From assembly GCA_002471345.1 (NCBI GenBank), contig DKPS01000160.1:1-7102 (forward strand): a stretch of DNA of 7,102 nucleotides, written 5' to 3'. Made by a program: the position numbers and the translations under genes. The notes beneath the pieces were generated by a model, which ran no database searches, was not told the DNA's origin, and worked only from the letters and a program-made list of their open reading frames with translations. Shown in pieces: positions 1-7,102 of this stretch (positions within the stretch are counted from its first letter, which is position 1; the number at the start of each line of letters is the position of its first letter). This DNA is from Saprospiraceae bacterium UBA7328 (GTDB lineage Bacteria > Bacteroidota > Bacteroidia > Chitinophagales > Saprospiraceae).

Positions 1-38
1 ATTAGTGAAAAGTATTTCATATTATTTGTTGTGTACTT

Positions 39-1019
39 TTAGGGAATACTGATAGGCCTTAGTCCTTGTTTAAACTTTTGTCCAAATCCTGAATTATTTG
101 GGTCATATTCACCCACGATTGTTGAGTTTACACCAGATAAAGGAATCTCATCTTCACGACCCAAGGCCCAATATATTCCATTCAATGCTAAAATCCTCAT
201 TGATGTATTTTTGAAATCATAAGGATGACCAAGAGTAGTAAAAAAGACCCTGGATTTAATTCCGTTATGATTATAACTCTTAGTCCAGGCCACTGGATTA
301 GTCAGAGCAAATTCATCTAATCTACCATTCATTTCATGATTTGACTTTAAAGATTTTCCAACCAAAAAGGGATCACTATCCCCATACAACTTCCATTTTC
401 CACCATCCACATGGTATAGCCAAGAATAGGCATCAAATGATTTGAACCCATTTAATATTGGATTCTTTTTGCCTGCTATTGGAGTTACAGATGTCATTGG
501 GTTCGCCCCATCATCAAAATGGCCATGATGAGTAATCCATTGTTGGCCAAATAGTTTGGTTGGCCATTCATTATTCATATGCATTTTTGTGCTATCTTCT
601 TTATACATAAATGCATGTGTAGAAGTCCTGAACCCAACCACAGGTTTTCCAGATTCTACATAATCAGTAATCATTTTAAGTTGATTATCTGGAAGCGCTC
701 TAAAACGAGTAAACATCACCATTAGATCTGCGGTTTCTAAAGCCTCAAGTCCACTTATGTTTTTTGAGTTATTAGGATCTATTATTCCCATGGAATCCAG
801 AGAATAGCATAATGAAACTTTTGCTCCAAGTTCACGATTTATAATTTTAGCAATCATTGGCATAGATTCTTCAGACCTATACTCTTCATCACCTGTGACA
901 AATACGATGTGAGGAGGTTCTTCTTCTTCTATTTCTTTGTTTTGACAAAAAGTAAAACTCAAACCGAAAATGGCTAACCAACAAGTTCTACCAAACCAGC
1001 CGTTGTATATATGTTTCAT
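39..1019 (-). CDS. Secreted ThuA-domain protein (trehalose-utilisation-like fold)
   Basis: This 326-residue protein has a ThuA-like (class I glutamine amidotransferase-like) domain over about residues 37-290. Hallmarks seen are VTGDEEYRSEES (41-52), FTRFRALPD (103-111), GKPVVGFRTSTHAF (124-137), HHGHF (164-168), NPVAW (241-245) and RVFFTTLGHPYDF (257-269). These match the version found next to, or fused with, PVC-type cytochromes in Planctomycetes and Bacteroidota. The N-terminus has a short hydrophobic stretch (about 13-24) ending at Cys25, so export is likely. The lipobox is poor because Phe24 precedes the Cys; an acidic run (EIEEEE, 29-34) follows. The biochemical role is not established. 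ThuA of rhizobia belongs to trehalose and keto-sugar catabolism, so a role in processing oxidised sugars is a reasonable inference. It lies 35 bases downstream of the cytochrome gene on the same strand, so co-transcription is likely. The next Met is residue 53, inside the domain, which supports this start. No terminator is visible in the 38 bases beyond the stop. Confidence 0.9.
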   Translation of the reverse strand: MKHIYNGWFGRTCWLAIFGLSFTFCQNKEIEEEEPPHIVFVTGDEEYRSEESMPMIAKIINRELGAKVSLCYSLDSMGIIDPNNSKNISGLEALETADLMVMFTRFRALPDNQLKMITDYVESGKPVVGFRTSTHAFMYKEDSTKMHMNNEWPTKLFGQQWITHHGHFDDGANPMTSVTPIAGKKNPILNGFKSFDAYSWLYHVDGGKWKLYGDSDPFLVGKSLKSNHEMNGRLDEFALTNPVAWTKSYNHNGIKSRVFFTTLGHPYDFKNTSMRILALNGIYWALGREDEIPLSGVNSTIVGEYDPNNSGFGQKFKQGLRPISIP

Positions 1020-1054
1020 TATATAATTCTTATCTCATTTAATCTAATAATAAC

Positions 1055-4000
1055 TCAATTCGAAAACCCATTCAATGGATGTTCTAATAGTAAATCCTTT
1101 GGCACATAGAACCCCTCTTTTCCTTTTACTTTATTCCTGATTTCGGTAACAAAGCTTGATTCAACAGGATCAGCTTGATTTCCAAAACTATTTCTGACAT
1201 AAGTCAATACTGCTGCAATTTCATCATCAGTCATAAGTCCTTCAAAAGGAGTCATTGGCACTTGACCAGGATAGTCAGTACCAAGAACAGTCATCGGTCC
1301 ATGAAGGCCTTTTAAAGTCGCTTTTATTAATCTTTCTTGATTACCTGTAACCCATTCTGTACCTGCTAATGGGGGATAACCCACTGAAGCGAGACCTTTA
1401 CCATTATCTTGATGACAGGTAGCGCAATATGCGTCCTTTTCATAAATTTCTTGTCCTTTCAAATACACAGCTAGATCGTCACCTTTTAAAGAGACATTTT
1501 TCTCTTTCTTGTCATTTCTATGTTCATTAATCTTACCACCCAAATGGCTTACAATGTTATCATATGCTCCTTGTAACCAATCATCCATCTCGTGCTTTGT
1601 CACTTCGTTTAGCACGACTATGGTTTCTTCTTTTTTTAACCAAGAAGCTGCAGTCATTGCTTCTAATCTAGGTCTGCTGTGAGTATCATTTGCCGCTTTT
1701 TTCAACAGGTCTAAATAATTAGATACCTTATCAGTATTGTACCTCAATACTTTCACAGCTGCTGCTCTGGCTCTATAGTCTCTAGAATTCAGTACAGAAA
1801 TCAAAAGATTTTCATCTACTTTATTCAACCTCCAAGTTATCCAAAGAGCCTCTAATTGATATTTCTCAAAATCCTCATCATTTGGATCTAGCTGATCGAC
1901 CCATTGATCCAAACTTGATAGAACTTCTGCATGATTCCTTCCAGCTAATTCTCTCCTTGTTCGATATCGGCTTCTGTATTCTGGCAGTTTCAAATTATCA
2001 AGAAGTTTCGGAATAGATGCACCTATAATCTTTGCAGGCTGAACTAATGGTCGTGATGGATAAGTCACTCTGTATATTCTACCATGTACATGATCTCTGA
2101 GGGGATCACGAGCATTGTGCTGCATATGACCTATAAGCACATTATGCCAATCTACTACATACAGTGATCCATCTGGAGCAAATTCCATATCTACAGGTCT
2201 AAAATTAGGATCAGAGCCATCCAATAGATCTTGTCTGTATTCTGTTTTAAAACCAGTAGTATCTTCTATGAATTTTAATTGTCGAGTACCTAAAAAGCCA
2301 ATGCTGTTATTCAACAATATATCACCTTGCACCTCATCTGGGAAGTGTCTACTAGATACAAATTCAAGTCCTGAAGTAGGCCTTACTCTGTCTTCTTCTC
2401 TTACAAGATCACGCCCATTATAATTAAAAGATCCATAGAGAGGTTTAGATGAAGATGCTGTCATCCATCTCATTGCAGGTCCTGATGTTTCTATATAAAT
2501 AGGCTGTCCCCAATCATCAAATGCTATTCCCCATGGATTAGGGATTCTTACTTGTGAAGTTCTCTCTAAATGTCTCTTGGCAGGGTTATACCTATAGAAT
2601 CCACCATTATGTGCTCTTACCATACCATACGGGGTCTCTACATTGGTATGCAAGAATACACCTTCTGCCATGTAGATTGCACCCGATGGATCAGAACAAA
2701 AGGCACTTATAGCATGGTGTGTATCATGATCGTCAAATCCACTTAATAAAATCTCTTCAGACTCATAATATCCGTCCTCATCATTATCTTTCAAAATCTT
2801 TAGGTTAGTCCCTTGAGAAATGTATATACCCTCTGGAGCTAACTCAAATCCTATTGGTAGATGAAGGTTATCCGCGGCAATTGTCTGTTTGTCTGCTTTT
2901 CCATCATTATCAGTATCCTCAAGTATAATCAGTTTGTCATTAGGTCTAGGATCACCTGGCTTATAGTGAGGATATGTAGGCATCACTGCTACCCACAGCC
3001 GGCCTTCATTATCAAAAGTGAGTTGAACGGGATTAGCCAAATCAGGAAATTCTTCTTCTGAAGCAAATAAGTCTACCTTGTATCCAGATGGAGCAATTAT
3101 TTTGTTTTCTGCTTCTTCTCCATACAAATACCTATTATCTCCTCTACCATAATCTCCAGTTTTGAAATTGGTTTCTACTTCTGGAAGCTGAATGGTGTTA
3201 GCATCTTCCTCTTCAAGATTAAATTCTTTTCCGACAGAAACCGCCCAAATATTTCGATCTCTAATAGTTGTCATTTCCCTTATCTTCTGAAATTCAAAAG
3301 GGTAATTATCTGGTCCAAAAGGATCATATCTTCTACCAAATACATGAACACCATTTGGAATCTTGTAATCATTATGCCAAAACCAATTCTTTTCCTTTAC
3401 AGCAGCATGAACCTCATCTTTGTTTTTTGACACTGACTTTACTCCGAAAATCTCTTTCACCAAAAACTCTGCAAAAAGCTCATAGGATTCATCAGTCATT
3501 TGAAAACCATCAATAGTCATTTCATTTTTAGCCACAAACCATTTTTTAGAAACTGAGAATGCATCAATAAAAGGAATTGCATTAATTGCAGCGACCTCTT
3601 TTATCACTTCTGAATACAATTTCAAATTGGCATTCTGAATAGATCCATTTGGCAAATCATATATGTCTGAAAGGTCTTCAAACGCAATAGGGGAGACTAA
3701 TACTAATTGTGGCGCATAGATAGTGTCATAGGATAAGGATAAGGTGTGATCGACAAATGCCTGCAGTTCTCCTCTAAAATTTTCTAACCCCTCGGCACCT
3801 GAGTATGATTCAGCATATCCAAAGAAGGCAATAATGGTATTAACATCCAACCGAGATAGCCATTCATCTGGAAATTCAAAATGACCCACATTGAAAGATT
3901 TGTGGGCTAGTTCATCCTGATAATCCCATGCTCCATCAAAAGCCCAAGAAGAGTCTCTGCCAGAATGAGGTCTAAACCCAGGTGTATCACCTCCATCACA

Positions 4001-4225
4001 CATGTTTCTGATTGTCAATGAATCATTTGGAAAAGCTAAATGAATGGCTGTTTCGAAATGACTGTAGTTAATCATACGAGAACAAAGATTTCCACCGATA
4101 AATGCAATATTGTCTTGAGCATTGACAACAATGTGATTTTTATTTGTAGATGAAGGTTCACACGACTGTAAAATCGCCGCAATAAGAAGTGAAAGAACAA
4201 TAACTGATTTTATAATAGATTTCAT
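1055..4225 (-). CDS. PVC-type heme-binding lipoprotein: SGNH-like + beta-propeller dehydrogenase-like + HEAT-like + cytochrome c
   Basis: This 1056-residue protein has several modules. A signal peptide ends in the lipobox LQSC (Cys22), so it is probably a lipoprotein facing the periplasm or outside. Residues about 35-262 form an SGNH/GDSL-hydrolase-like domain whose expected catalytic residues look replaced (GGN at 44-46, GYAES at 136-140, DGFQ at 239-242). Residues about 375-725 are the 'membrane-bound dehydrogenase' beta-propeller typical of Planctomycete-type proteins, related to sorbosone/PQQ-type propellers. It has two calcium-loop-like motifs, DTDNDGKAD (437-445) and DNDEDGYYE (480-488). 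Residues about 735-895 are helical and HEAT-like. Residues about 915-1015 are a cytochrome c domain with CATCH (934-938) and probable axial Met991 in VPMTPFEGL. The likely role is oxidation of a sugar or glycoside in the envelope, with electrons passed to the heme; the substrate is unknown. It is first in a two-gene unit with the ThuA gene. The only start that keeps the signal peptide is this ATG; AGAGG lies unusually close to it (two bases away) and inside a predicted hairpin. Confidence 0.9.
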   Translation of the reverse strand: MKSIIKSVIVLSLLIAAILQSCEPSSTNKNHIVVNAQDNIAFIGGNLCSRMINYSHFETAIHLAFPNDSLTIRNMCDGGDTPGFRPHSGRDSSWAFDGAWDYQDELAHKSFNVGHFEFPDEWLSRLDVNTIIAFFGYAESYSGAEGLENFRGELQAFVDHTLSLSYDTIYAPQLVLVSPIAFEDLSDIYDLPNGSIQNANLKLYSEVIKEVAAINAIPFIDAFSVSKKWFVAKNEMTIDGFQMTDESYELFAEFLVKEIFGVKSVSKNKDEVHAAVKEKNWFWHNDYKIPNGVHVFGRRYDPFGPDNYPFEFQKIREMTTIRDRNIWAVSVGKEFNLEEEDANTIQLPEVETNFKTGDYGRGDNRYLYGEEAENKIIAPSGYKVDLFASEEEFPDLANPVQLTFDNEGRLWVAVMPTYPHYKPGDPRPNDKLIILEDTDNDGKADKQTIAADNLHLPIGFELAPEGIYISQGTNLKILKDNDEDGYYESEEILLSGFDDHDTHHAISAFCSDPSGAIYMAEGVFLHTNVETPYGMVRAHNGGFYRYNPAKRHLERTSQVRIPNPWGIAFDDWGQPIYIETSGPAMRWMTASSSKPLYGSFNYNGRDLVREEDRVRPTSGLEFVSSRHFPDEVQGDILLNNSIGFLGTRQLKFIEDTTGFKTEYRQDLLDGSDPNFRPVDMEFAPDGSLYVVDWHNVLIGHMQHNARDPLRDHVHGRIYRVTYPSRPLVQPAKIIGASIPKLLDNLKLPEYRSRYRTRRELAGRNHAEVLSSLDQWVDQLDPNDEDFEKYQLEALWITWRLNKVDENLLISVLNSRDYRARAAAVKVLRYNTDKVSNYLDLLKKAANDTHSRPRLEAMTAASWLKKEETIVVLNEVTKHEMDDWLQGAYDNIVSHLGGKINEHRNDKKEKNVSLKGDDLAVYLKGQEIYEKDAYCATCHQDNGKGLASVGYPPLAGTEWVTGNQERLIKATLKGLHGPMTVLGTDYPGQVPMTPFEGLMTDDEIAAVLTYVRNSFGNQADPVESSFVTEIRNKVKGKEGFYVPKDLLLEHPLNGFSN

Positions 4226-4257
4226 ACCTCTTTAAAAAATTCAGCAAAAGGTATGAA
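4221..4257 (-). promoter_or_regulatory. Predicted mRNA hairpin over the start codon of the 1056-residue cytochrome gene
   Basis: Read on the minus strand, the 12-base arm TTCATACCTTTT (4257-4246) can pair with AAGAGGTATGAA (4232-4221). That gives eleven Watson-Crick pairs and one G-U wobble around a 13-base loop. The 9-bp core (TTCATACCT / AGGTATGAA) is a perfect inverted repeat. The downstream arm holds both the ATG at 4225-4223 and the AGAGG just before it, so the fold would hide the ribosome entry site. The pairing is seen directly in the sequence. A regulatory role, or use as a DNA operator instead, is inference. Confidence 0.45.
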
Positions 4258-4519
4258 TATTTCAAGATGTCACTACTAATAAGAATGAAAATTAATAATC
4301 CTTAAACGAATTATTCACACATTTGAATTGTCTAAATAATTGCAGTTTTGAAAAAATAAAACCAACTTATGTCCAGGAGAATTCTTCACATAAAAAGTTA
4401 GATACTCAATAAATCCTTATTTAATGATTGAAGGAATTTCGTATTGTAAATTAACTGTCCCGTACTAGGATATTAACTGTCCTTTCTATTCTTATTAATC
4501 CTTTTATTATATTACCCAA
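4226..4519. promoter_or_regulatory. Divergent promoter region between the cytochrome/ThuA unit and glgBA
   Basis: These 294 very AT-rich bases separate two genes transcribed away from each other, so promoters for both directions should lie here. I found no convincing match to the Bacteroidota promoter pattern (TTG near -33 and TAnnTTTG near -7) on either strand. The best partial one on the minus strand is TAATTTTC (4294-4287), with no good -33 partner. The supported elements are the start-codon hairpin at the left edge and the 22-bp-spaced direct repeat at 4451-4482. I see no small gene and no recognisable riboswitch here. Confidence 0.6.
4451..4482 (+). repeat. Direct repeat TTAACTGTCC x2, candidate operator upstream of glgB
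   Basis: TTAACTGTCC occurs at 4451-4460 and again, exactly, at 4473-4482. The start-to-start distance is 22 bp, about two turns of the DNA helix, so a protein bound at both copies would sit on the same face. The second copy ends 37 bases before the glgB GTG, where a promoter or activator site would be expected. No regulator is named because the motif is not one I recognise. Confidence 0.45.
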
Positions 4520-6430
4520 GTGAATAAAATAATTCCTTTTTCCAGATTTTCAGATTTCGACTTAGATCTTTTTAGAGCAGGAAACCATTGCCGCTTATAT
4601 GATAATTTTGGTTCTCATATCATGACTGTAAATGGTGAAACAGGCACTTATTTTGCTGTATTTGCTCCTGCTGCTAAATCAGTAAAAGTAATTGGTGACT
4701 TTAACCATTGGAGTGCAGATGGCACATCAGAGCTATTTGTCCAATGGAACGGAAGTGGTATTTGGGAAGGATTCATTCCAGGTGTACAGGCAGGAGCATT
4801 ATATAAGTACTCGATATTATCCAATCACGATGATAAAATAAGGGAGAAAGCAGATCCTTATGCTAGAAGAACAGAAATGCCCCCAAAATCTGCTAGTGTG
4901 GTTGAGCACTCCGACTATAAGTGGGAGGATGCGTCATGGATGTCTATCAGGCACAATCCTAACAGTCTAGGCAAACCCATGTCTGTGTATGAATGCCACT
5001 TGGGTAGCTGGAAAAAATCCAATGAAGAACATAGATCTTTACACTATACAGAATTAGCAGAAGAGCTCGTAAATTATCTCACTGAGATGAATTTCACTCA
5101 TGTGGAATTCTTACCGGTGATGGAACATCCATATTATCCTTCTTGGGGTTATCTCTGTACAAGCTACTTTGCTCCCACAAGCAGATACGGAAGTCCTGAT
5201 GATTTAAGGTTCCTCATCGACAAATTACATCAAAATAATATTGGAGTAATCCTAGATTGGGTCCCCGCCCACTTTCCCAATGATGAGTTTGCTCTTGCTG
5301 ATTTTGATGGAACATGCCTATATGAACATCCAGATAGAAAAAAAGGCTTTCATCCAGATTGGAACAGCTTAATATTTAATTATGAAAGAGAAGAAATCAG
5401 AGCATTCTTGCTTTCCAGTGCACATTATTGGTGTAAAGAATTTCATGTAGATGGACTAAGAGTGGATGCCGTTGCGAGTATGATATATCTCGATTATTCA
5501 AGAGATGATGGAGGATGGGAACCTAATATTCATGGAGGTAATGAATATCTAGCCGCCATTGAATTCTTAAAAGAACTCAACACATCCATTTATAGAGACT
5601 TTCCAGATATTCAGATGATTGCTGAAGAATCTACAGCCTTTAATGGGGTGAGCAGACCAGTTGATGCAGGTGGGCTTGGTTTTGGATTGAAGTGGATGAT
5701 GGGTTGGATGAATGATACTTTAGAATACATGAGTAAAGACCCAATTCACAGAAAGTATCATCACAATGAGATAAGTAGAAGTCTAACATATGCTTTTTCA
5801 GAAAACTATATGCTCCCTCTTTCCCATGACGAAGTAGTTCATGGCAAGGGATCTATAGCGCAAAAGATGCCAGGTGATGAATGGCAGAAGTTTGCCAATC
5901 TAAGGCTGCTGTATTGTTATATGTACACACATCCAGGCCAAAAATTATTATTCATGGGTAATGATATAGGTCAAACATCAGAATGGAATGTTGATCATGG
6001 TATAGAATGGCACTTACTTGAATTTGCGCCACATAAGGGAGTTCAAAAAATGATCAAGGATTTAAATTTTTTATATAAAAATGAACCTGCTCTTTATGAA
6101 AAGAATTACGATGGAGATGGTTTTGAATGGATAGAATGGAATGATTCTCAAAATTGTGTACTCGCCTTTATTCGCAAAGGAGTAGAGTCTGAGGTGATTG
6201 TCATATGTAACTTCACTCCTAATCTTTTAGAAAATTATAGAATTGGCGTTCCTGAAAAAGGTCTTTATAAAATGATTTTCAATTCTGACCTATCGGAATA
6301 TTGGGGAGCCAATTCTGACTATTCAGAATTTAAAGCATCTGAAGCACTTCCATATCATGAACGCTCAAATTCAATGGAAATAACTGTTCCTCCATTAGGT
6401 GCCATAGTGTATAAATTACAATCAGAATGA
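4520..6430 (+). CDS. glgB: 1,4-alpha-glucan (glycogen) branching enzyme, GH13
   Basis: GlgB cleaves alpha-1,4-glucan chains and re-attaches them by alpha-1,6 bonds, creating branches in glycogen in the cytoplasm. The 636-residue protein has a CBM48-type N-terminal domain (about 28-125, with FAVFAPAAKSVKVIGDFNHW at 45-64), a GH13 barrel (about 155-525) and a C-terminal all-beta domain (about 535-634). The conserved regions are all present: DWVPAHF (246-252), DGLRVDAVAS with nucleophile Asp316, MIAEES with acid/base Glu369, and LPLSHDEVVHGK with Asp437. The protein is shorter than the E. coli enzyme (728 residues) because the extra N1 domain is missing, which is usual in many bacteria. The start is GTG. 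An in-frame TAA at 4496-4498 lies upstream with no ATG between, and the N-terminal FSDFDLDLFRAGNH block matches Bacteroidota homologues, so GTG is well supported. No Shine-Dalgarno is visible. It overlaps glgA and should be co-transcribed with it. Confidence 0.97.
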   Translation: MNKIIPFSRFSDFDLDLFRAGNHCRLYDNFGSHIMTVNGETGTYFAVFAPAAKSVKVIGDFNHWSADGTSELFVQWNGSGIWEGFIPGVQAGALYKYSILSNHDDKIREKADPYARRTEMPPKSASVVEHSDYKWEDASWMSIRHNPNSLGKPMSVYECHLGSWKKSNEEHRSLHYTELAEELVNYLTEMNFTHVEFLPVMEHPYYPSWGYLCTSYFAPTSRYGSPDDLRFLIDKLHQNNIGVILDWVPAHFPNDEFALADFDGTCLYEHPDRKKGFHPDWNSLIFNYEREEIRAFLLSSAHYWCKEFHVDGLRVDAVASMIYLDYSRDDGGWEPNIHGGNEYLAAIEFLKELNTSIYRDFPDIQMIAEESTAFNGVSRPVDAGGLGFGLKWMMGWMNDTLEYMSKDPIHRKYHHNEISRSLTYAFSENYMLPLSHDEVVHGKGSIAQKMPGDEWQKFANLRLLYCYMYTHPGQKLLFMGNDIGQTSEWNVDHGIEWHLLEFAPHKGVQKMIKDLNFLYKNEPALYEKNYDGDGFEWIEWNDSQNCVLAFIRKGVESEVIVICNFTPNLLENYRIGVPEKGLYKMIFNSDLSEYWGANSDYSEFKASEALPYHERSNSMEITVPPLGAIVYKLQSE

Positions 6431-7102
6431 TGCAAATTCTTCATATATCAACAGAATGTTATCCTGCCGCCAAGGCTGGTGGCATGGGCGATGTTGTTGG
6501 AGCTCTTCCTATGTATCAAAATCGACTAAACACCAATGCATCCGTGGTCATCCCTCACTATGAAAACGAATGGTTATCAAATCAAAAATTTGAAATTGTT
6601 ATAGAAGGGAGATTCAAACTTGGAATTAAAACTCAATCCTATGAGGTACGGAAAATATTAAAAAGTGATTTAGGATACACCTTATATACAATATCACTTC
6701 CTGGCTTATTTGATCGACCTCATATTTATTTGAATACGGATGGAAATGCTTATGAAGATGAGATTGATAGAAATATTGGTTTTCAAAGGTCCATTTTGGA
6801 ATGGCTAAAAAGAGACATCACAAACATTAACATTTTACACTGCCATGATCATATGTCTGGTCTTATTCCTTTTATGATTCAATTTTGTCCTGCATATGAA
6901 AAGCTCAAAACACTTCGTACTTTTTTCACCATACACAATGGCCAATATCGTGGGGTTATGGATTGGAAACATGTTACATTATTCCCTACTTTTCCAGATG
7001 AGCACAAAGGTTTATTAGATTGGGACGGTGAAATCCATAGTCTTGCTTGTGCTATAAAATGTGCATGGAGGATTACTACCGTTTCTCCATCATATATGGA
7101 AG
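6427..7102 (+). CDS. glgA: Glycogen (ADP-glucose) synthase, GT5, 5' part only
   Basis: GlgA transfers glucose from ADP-glucose to the non-reducing end of alpha-1,4-glucan, making the chains that GlgB branches. The window holds the first 225 codons, with no frame break, and then ends. The family is usually about 470-500 residues, so roughly half is missing only because the window stops. The GT5 starch-synthase catalytic domain is clear. It shows KAGGMGD (16-22) in place of the more common KxGGLxD ADP-glucose motif, HCHDHMSGLIPF (138-149), FTIHNGQYRG (167-176) and TTVSPSY (217-223). Two adjacent in-frame ATGs exist. The one at 6427 overlaps the glgB stop as ATGA, and the one at 6430 gives the N-terminus MQILHIS, which lines up better with the MxIxHxS start of homologues. 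There is no Shine-Dalgarno, so translation probably couples to glgB. Confidence 0.96.
   Translation, partial: MMQILHISTECYPAAKAGGMGDVVGALPMYQNRLNTNASVVIPHYENEWLSNQKFEIVIEGRFKLGIKTQSYEVRKILKSDLGYTLYTISLPGLFDRPHIYLNTDGNAYEDEIDRNIGFQRSILEWLKRDITNINILHCHDHMSGLIPFMIQFCPAYEKLKTLRTFFTIHNGQYRGVMDWKHVTLFPTFPDEHKGLLDWDGEIHSLACAIKCAWRITTVSPSYME

Noticed and set aside
8..40. AAAAGTA / TACTTTT inverted repeat after the ThuA gene, possible terminator
   Set aside because: The stem is only 7 AT-rich pairs with a 19-base loop, it overlaps the stop codon, and no run of U follows on the minus strand.
2861..3061. 66-codon plus-strand open frame
   Set aside because: It lies fully antisense inside the propeller domain of the cytochrome-fusion gene, which has strong domain support. 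Its own translation has no recognisable motif.
3268..3516. 82-codon plus-strand open frame
   Set aside because: It is antisense to the SGNH-to-propeller linker of the same gene, with no recognisable domain or ribosome site, so it is a shadow frame.
4309..4341. AATTATT / AATAATT inverted repeat in the intergenic region
   Set aside because: It is made only of A and T, with a long loop, in very AT-rich DNA. Such a match is expected by chance.
4296..4506. Three AATCCTT copies in the intergenic region (near 4298, 4412 and 4498)
   Set aside because: They are short, irregularly spaced and share no longer flanking consensus, so they are too weak to call a binding site.
6274..6328. AATTCTGAC repeated within the 3' part of glgB
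   Set aside because: The copies encode Asn-Ser-Asp in the C-terminal domain and are explained by coding sequence.

Overview
The window looks like a stretch of a Bacteroidota chromosome, probably from the Cytophagales or a related marine or soil lineage. It is AT-rich, and Shine-Dalgarno sequences are weak or absent before the genes. The proteins resemble Bacteroidota forms: a short GlgB, a GlgA with the HCHDH / IHNGQY motif pair, and a lipoprotein that fuses an SGNH domain, a beta-propeller and a cytochrome c. The assignment rests on family recall, not on a database search.

Layout. Positions 39-4225 (minus strand) hold a two-gene unit, read from 4225 down to 39. First comes a 1056-residue secreted lipoprotein with a PVC-type (Planctomycetes-Verrucomicrobia-Chlamydiae) heme-binding architecture. 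After only 35 bases comes a 326-residue secreted ThuA-domain protein. Positions 4226-4519 are a 294-base divergent intergenic region. It carries a hairpin over the start codon of the large minus-strand gene and a 10-bp direct repeat, spaced 22 bp, just upstream of glgB. Positions 4520-7102 (plus strand) hold glgB, complete with a GTG start, and then glgA, which overlaps glgB by a few bases and runs off the window end.

How the genes fit together. GlgB and GlgA are cytoplasmic enzymes that build glycogen: GlgA extends alpha-1,4 chains from ADP-glucose and GlgB adds alpha-1,6 branches. The minus-strand pair is predicted to act in the cell envelope and resembles gene sets thought to oxidise sugars or glycosides outside the cytoplasm, with the c-type heme receiving electrons. 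Its substrate is unknown. The two units share only the promoter region, so a functional link between envelope carbohydrate oxidation and carbon storage is inference. I found no RNA genes, mobile elements or CRISPR arrays. The least described parts of the window are the cytochrome-SGNH fusion with its ThuA partner, and the two regulatory-looking structures between the divergent operons.
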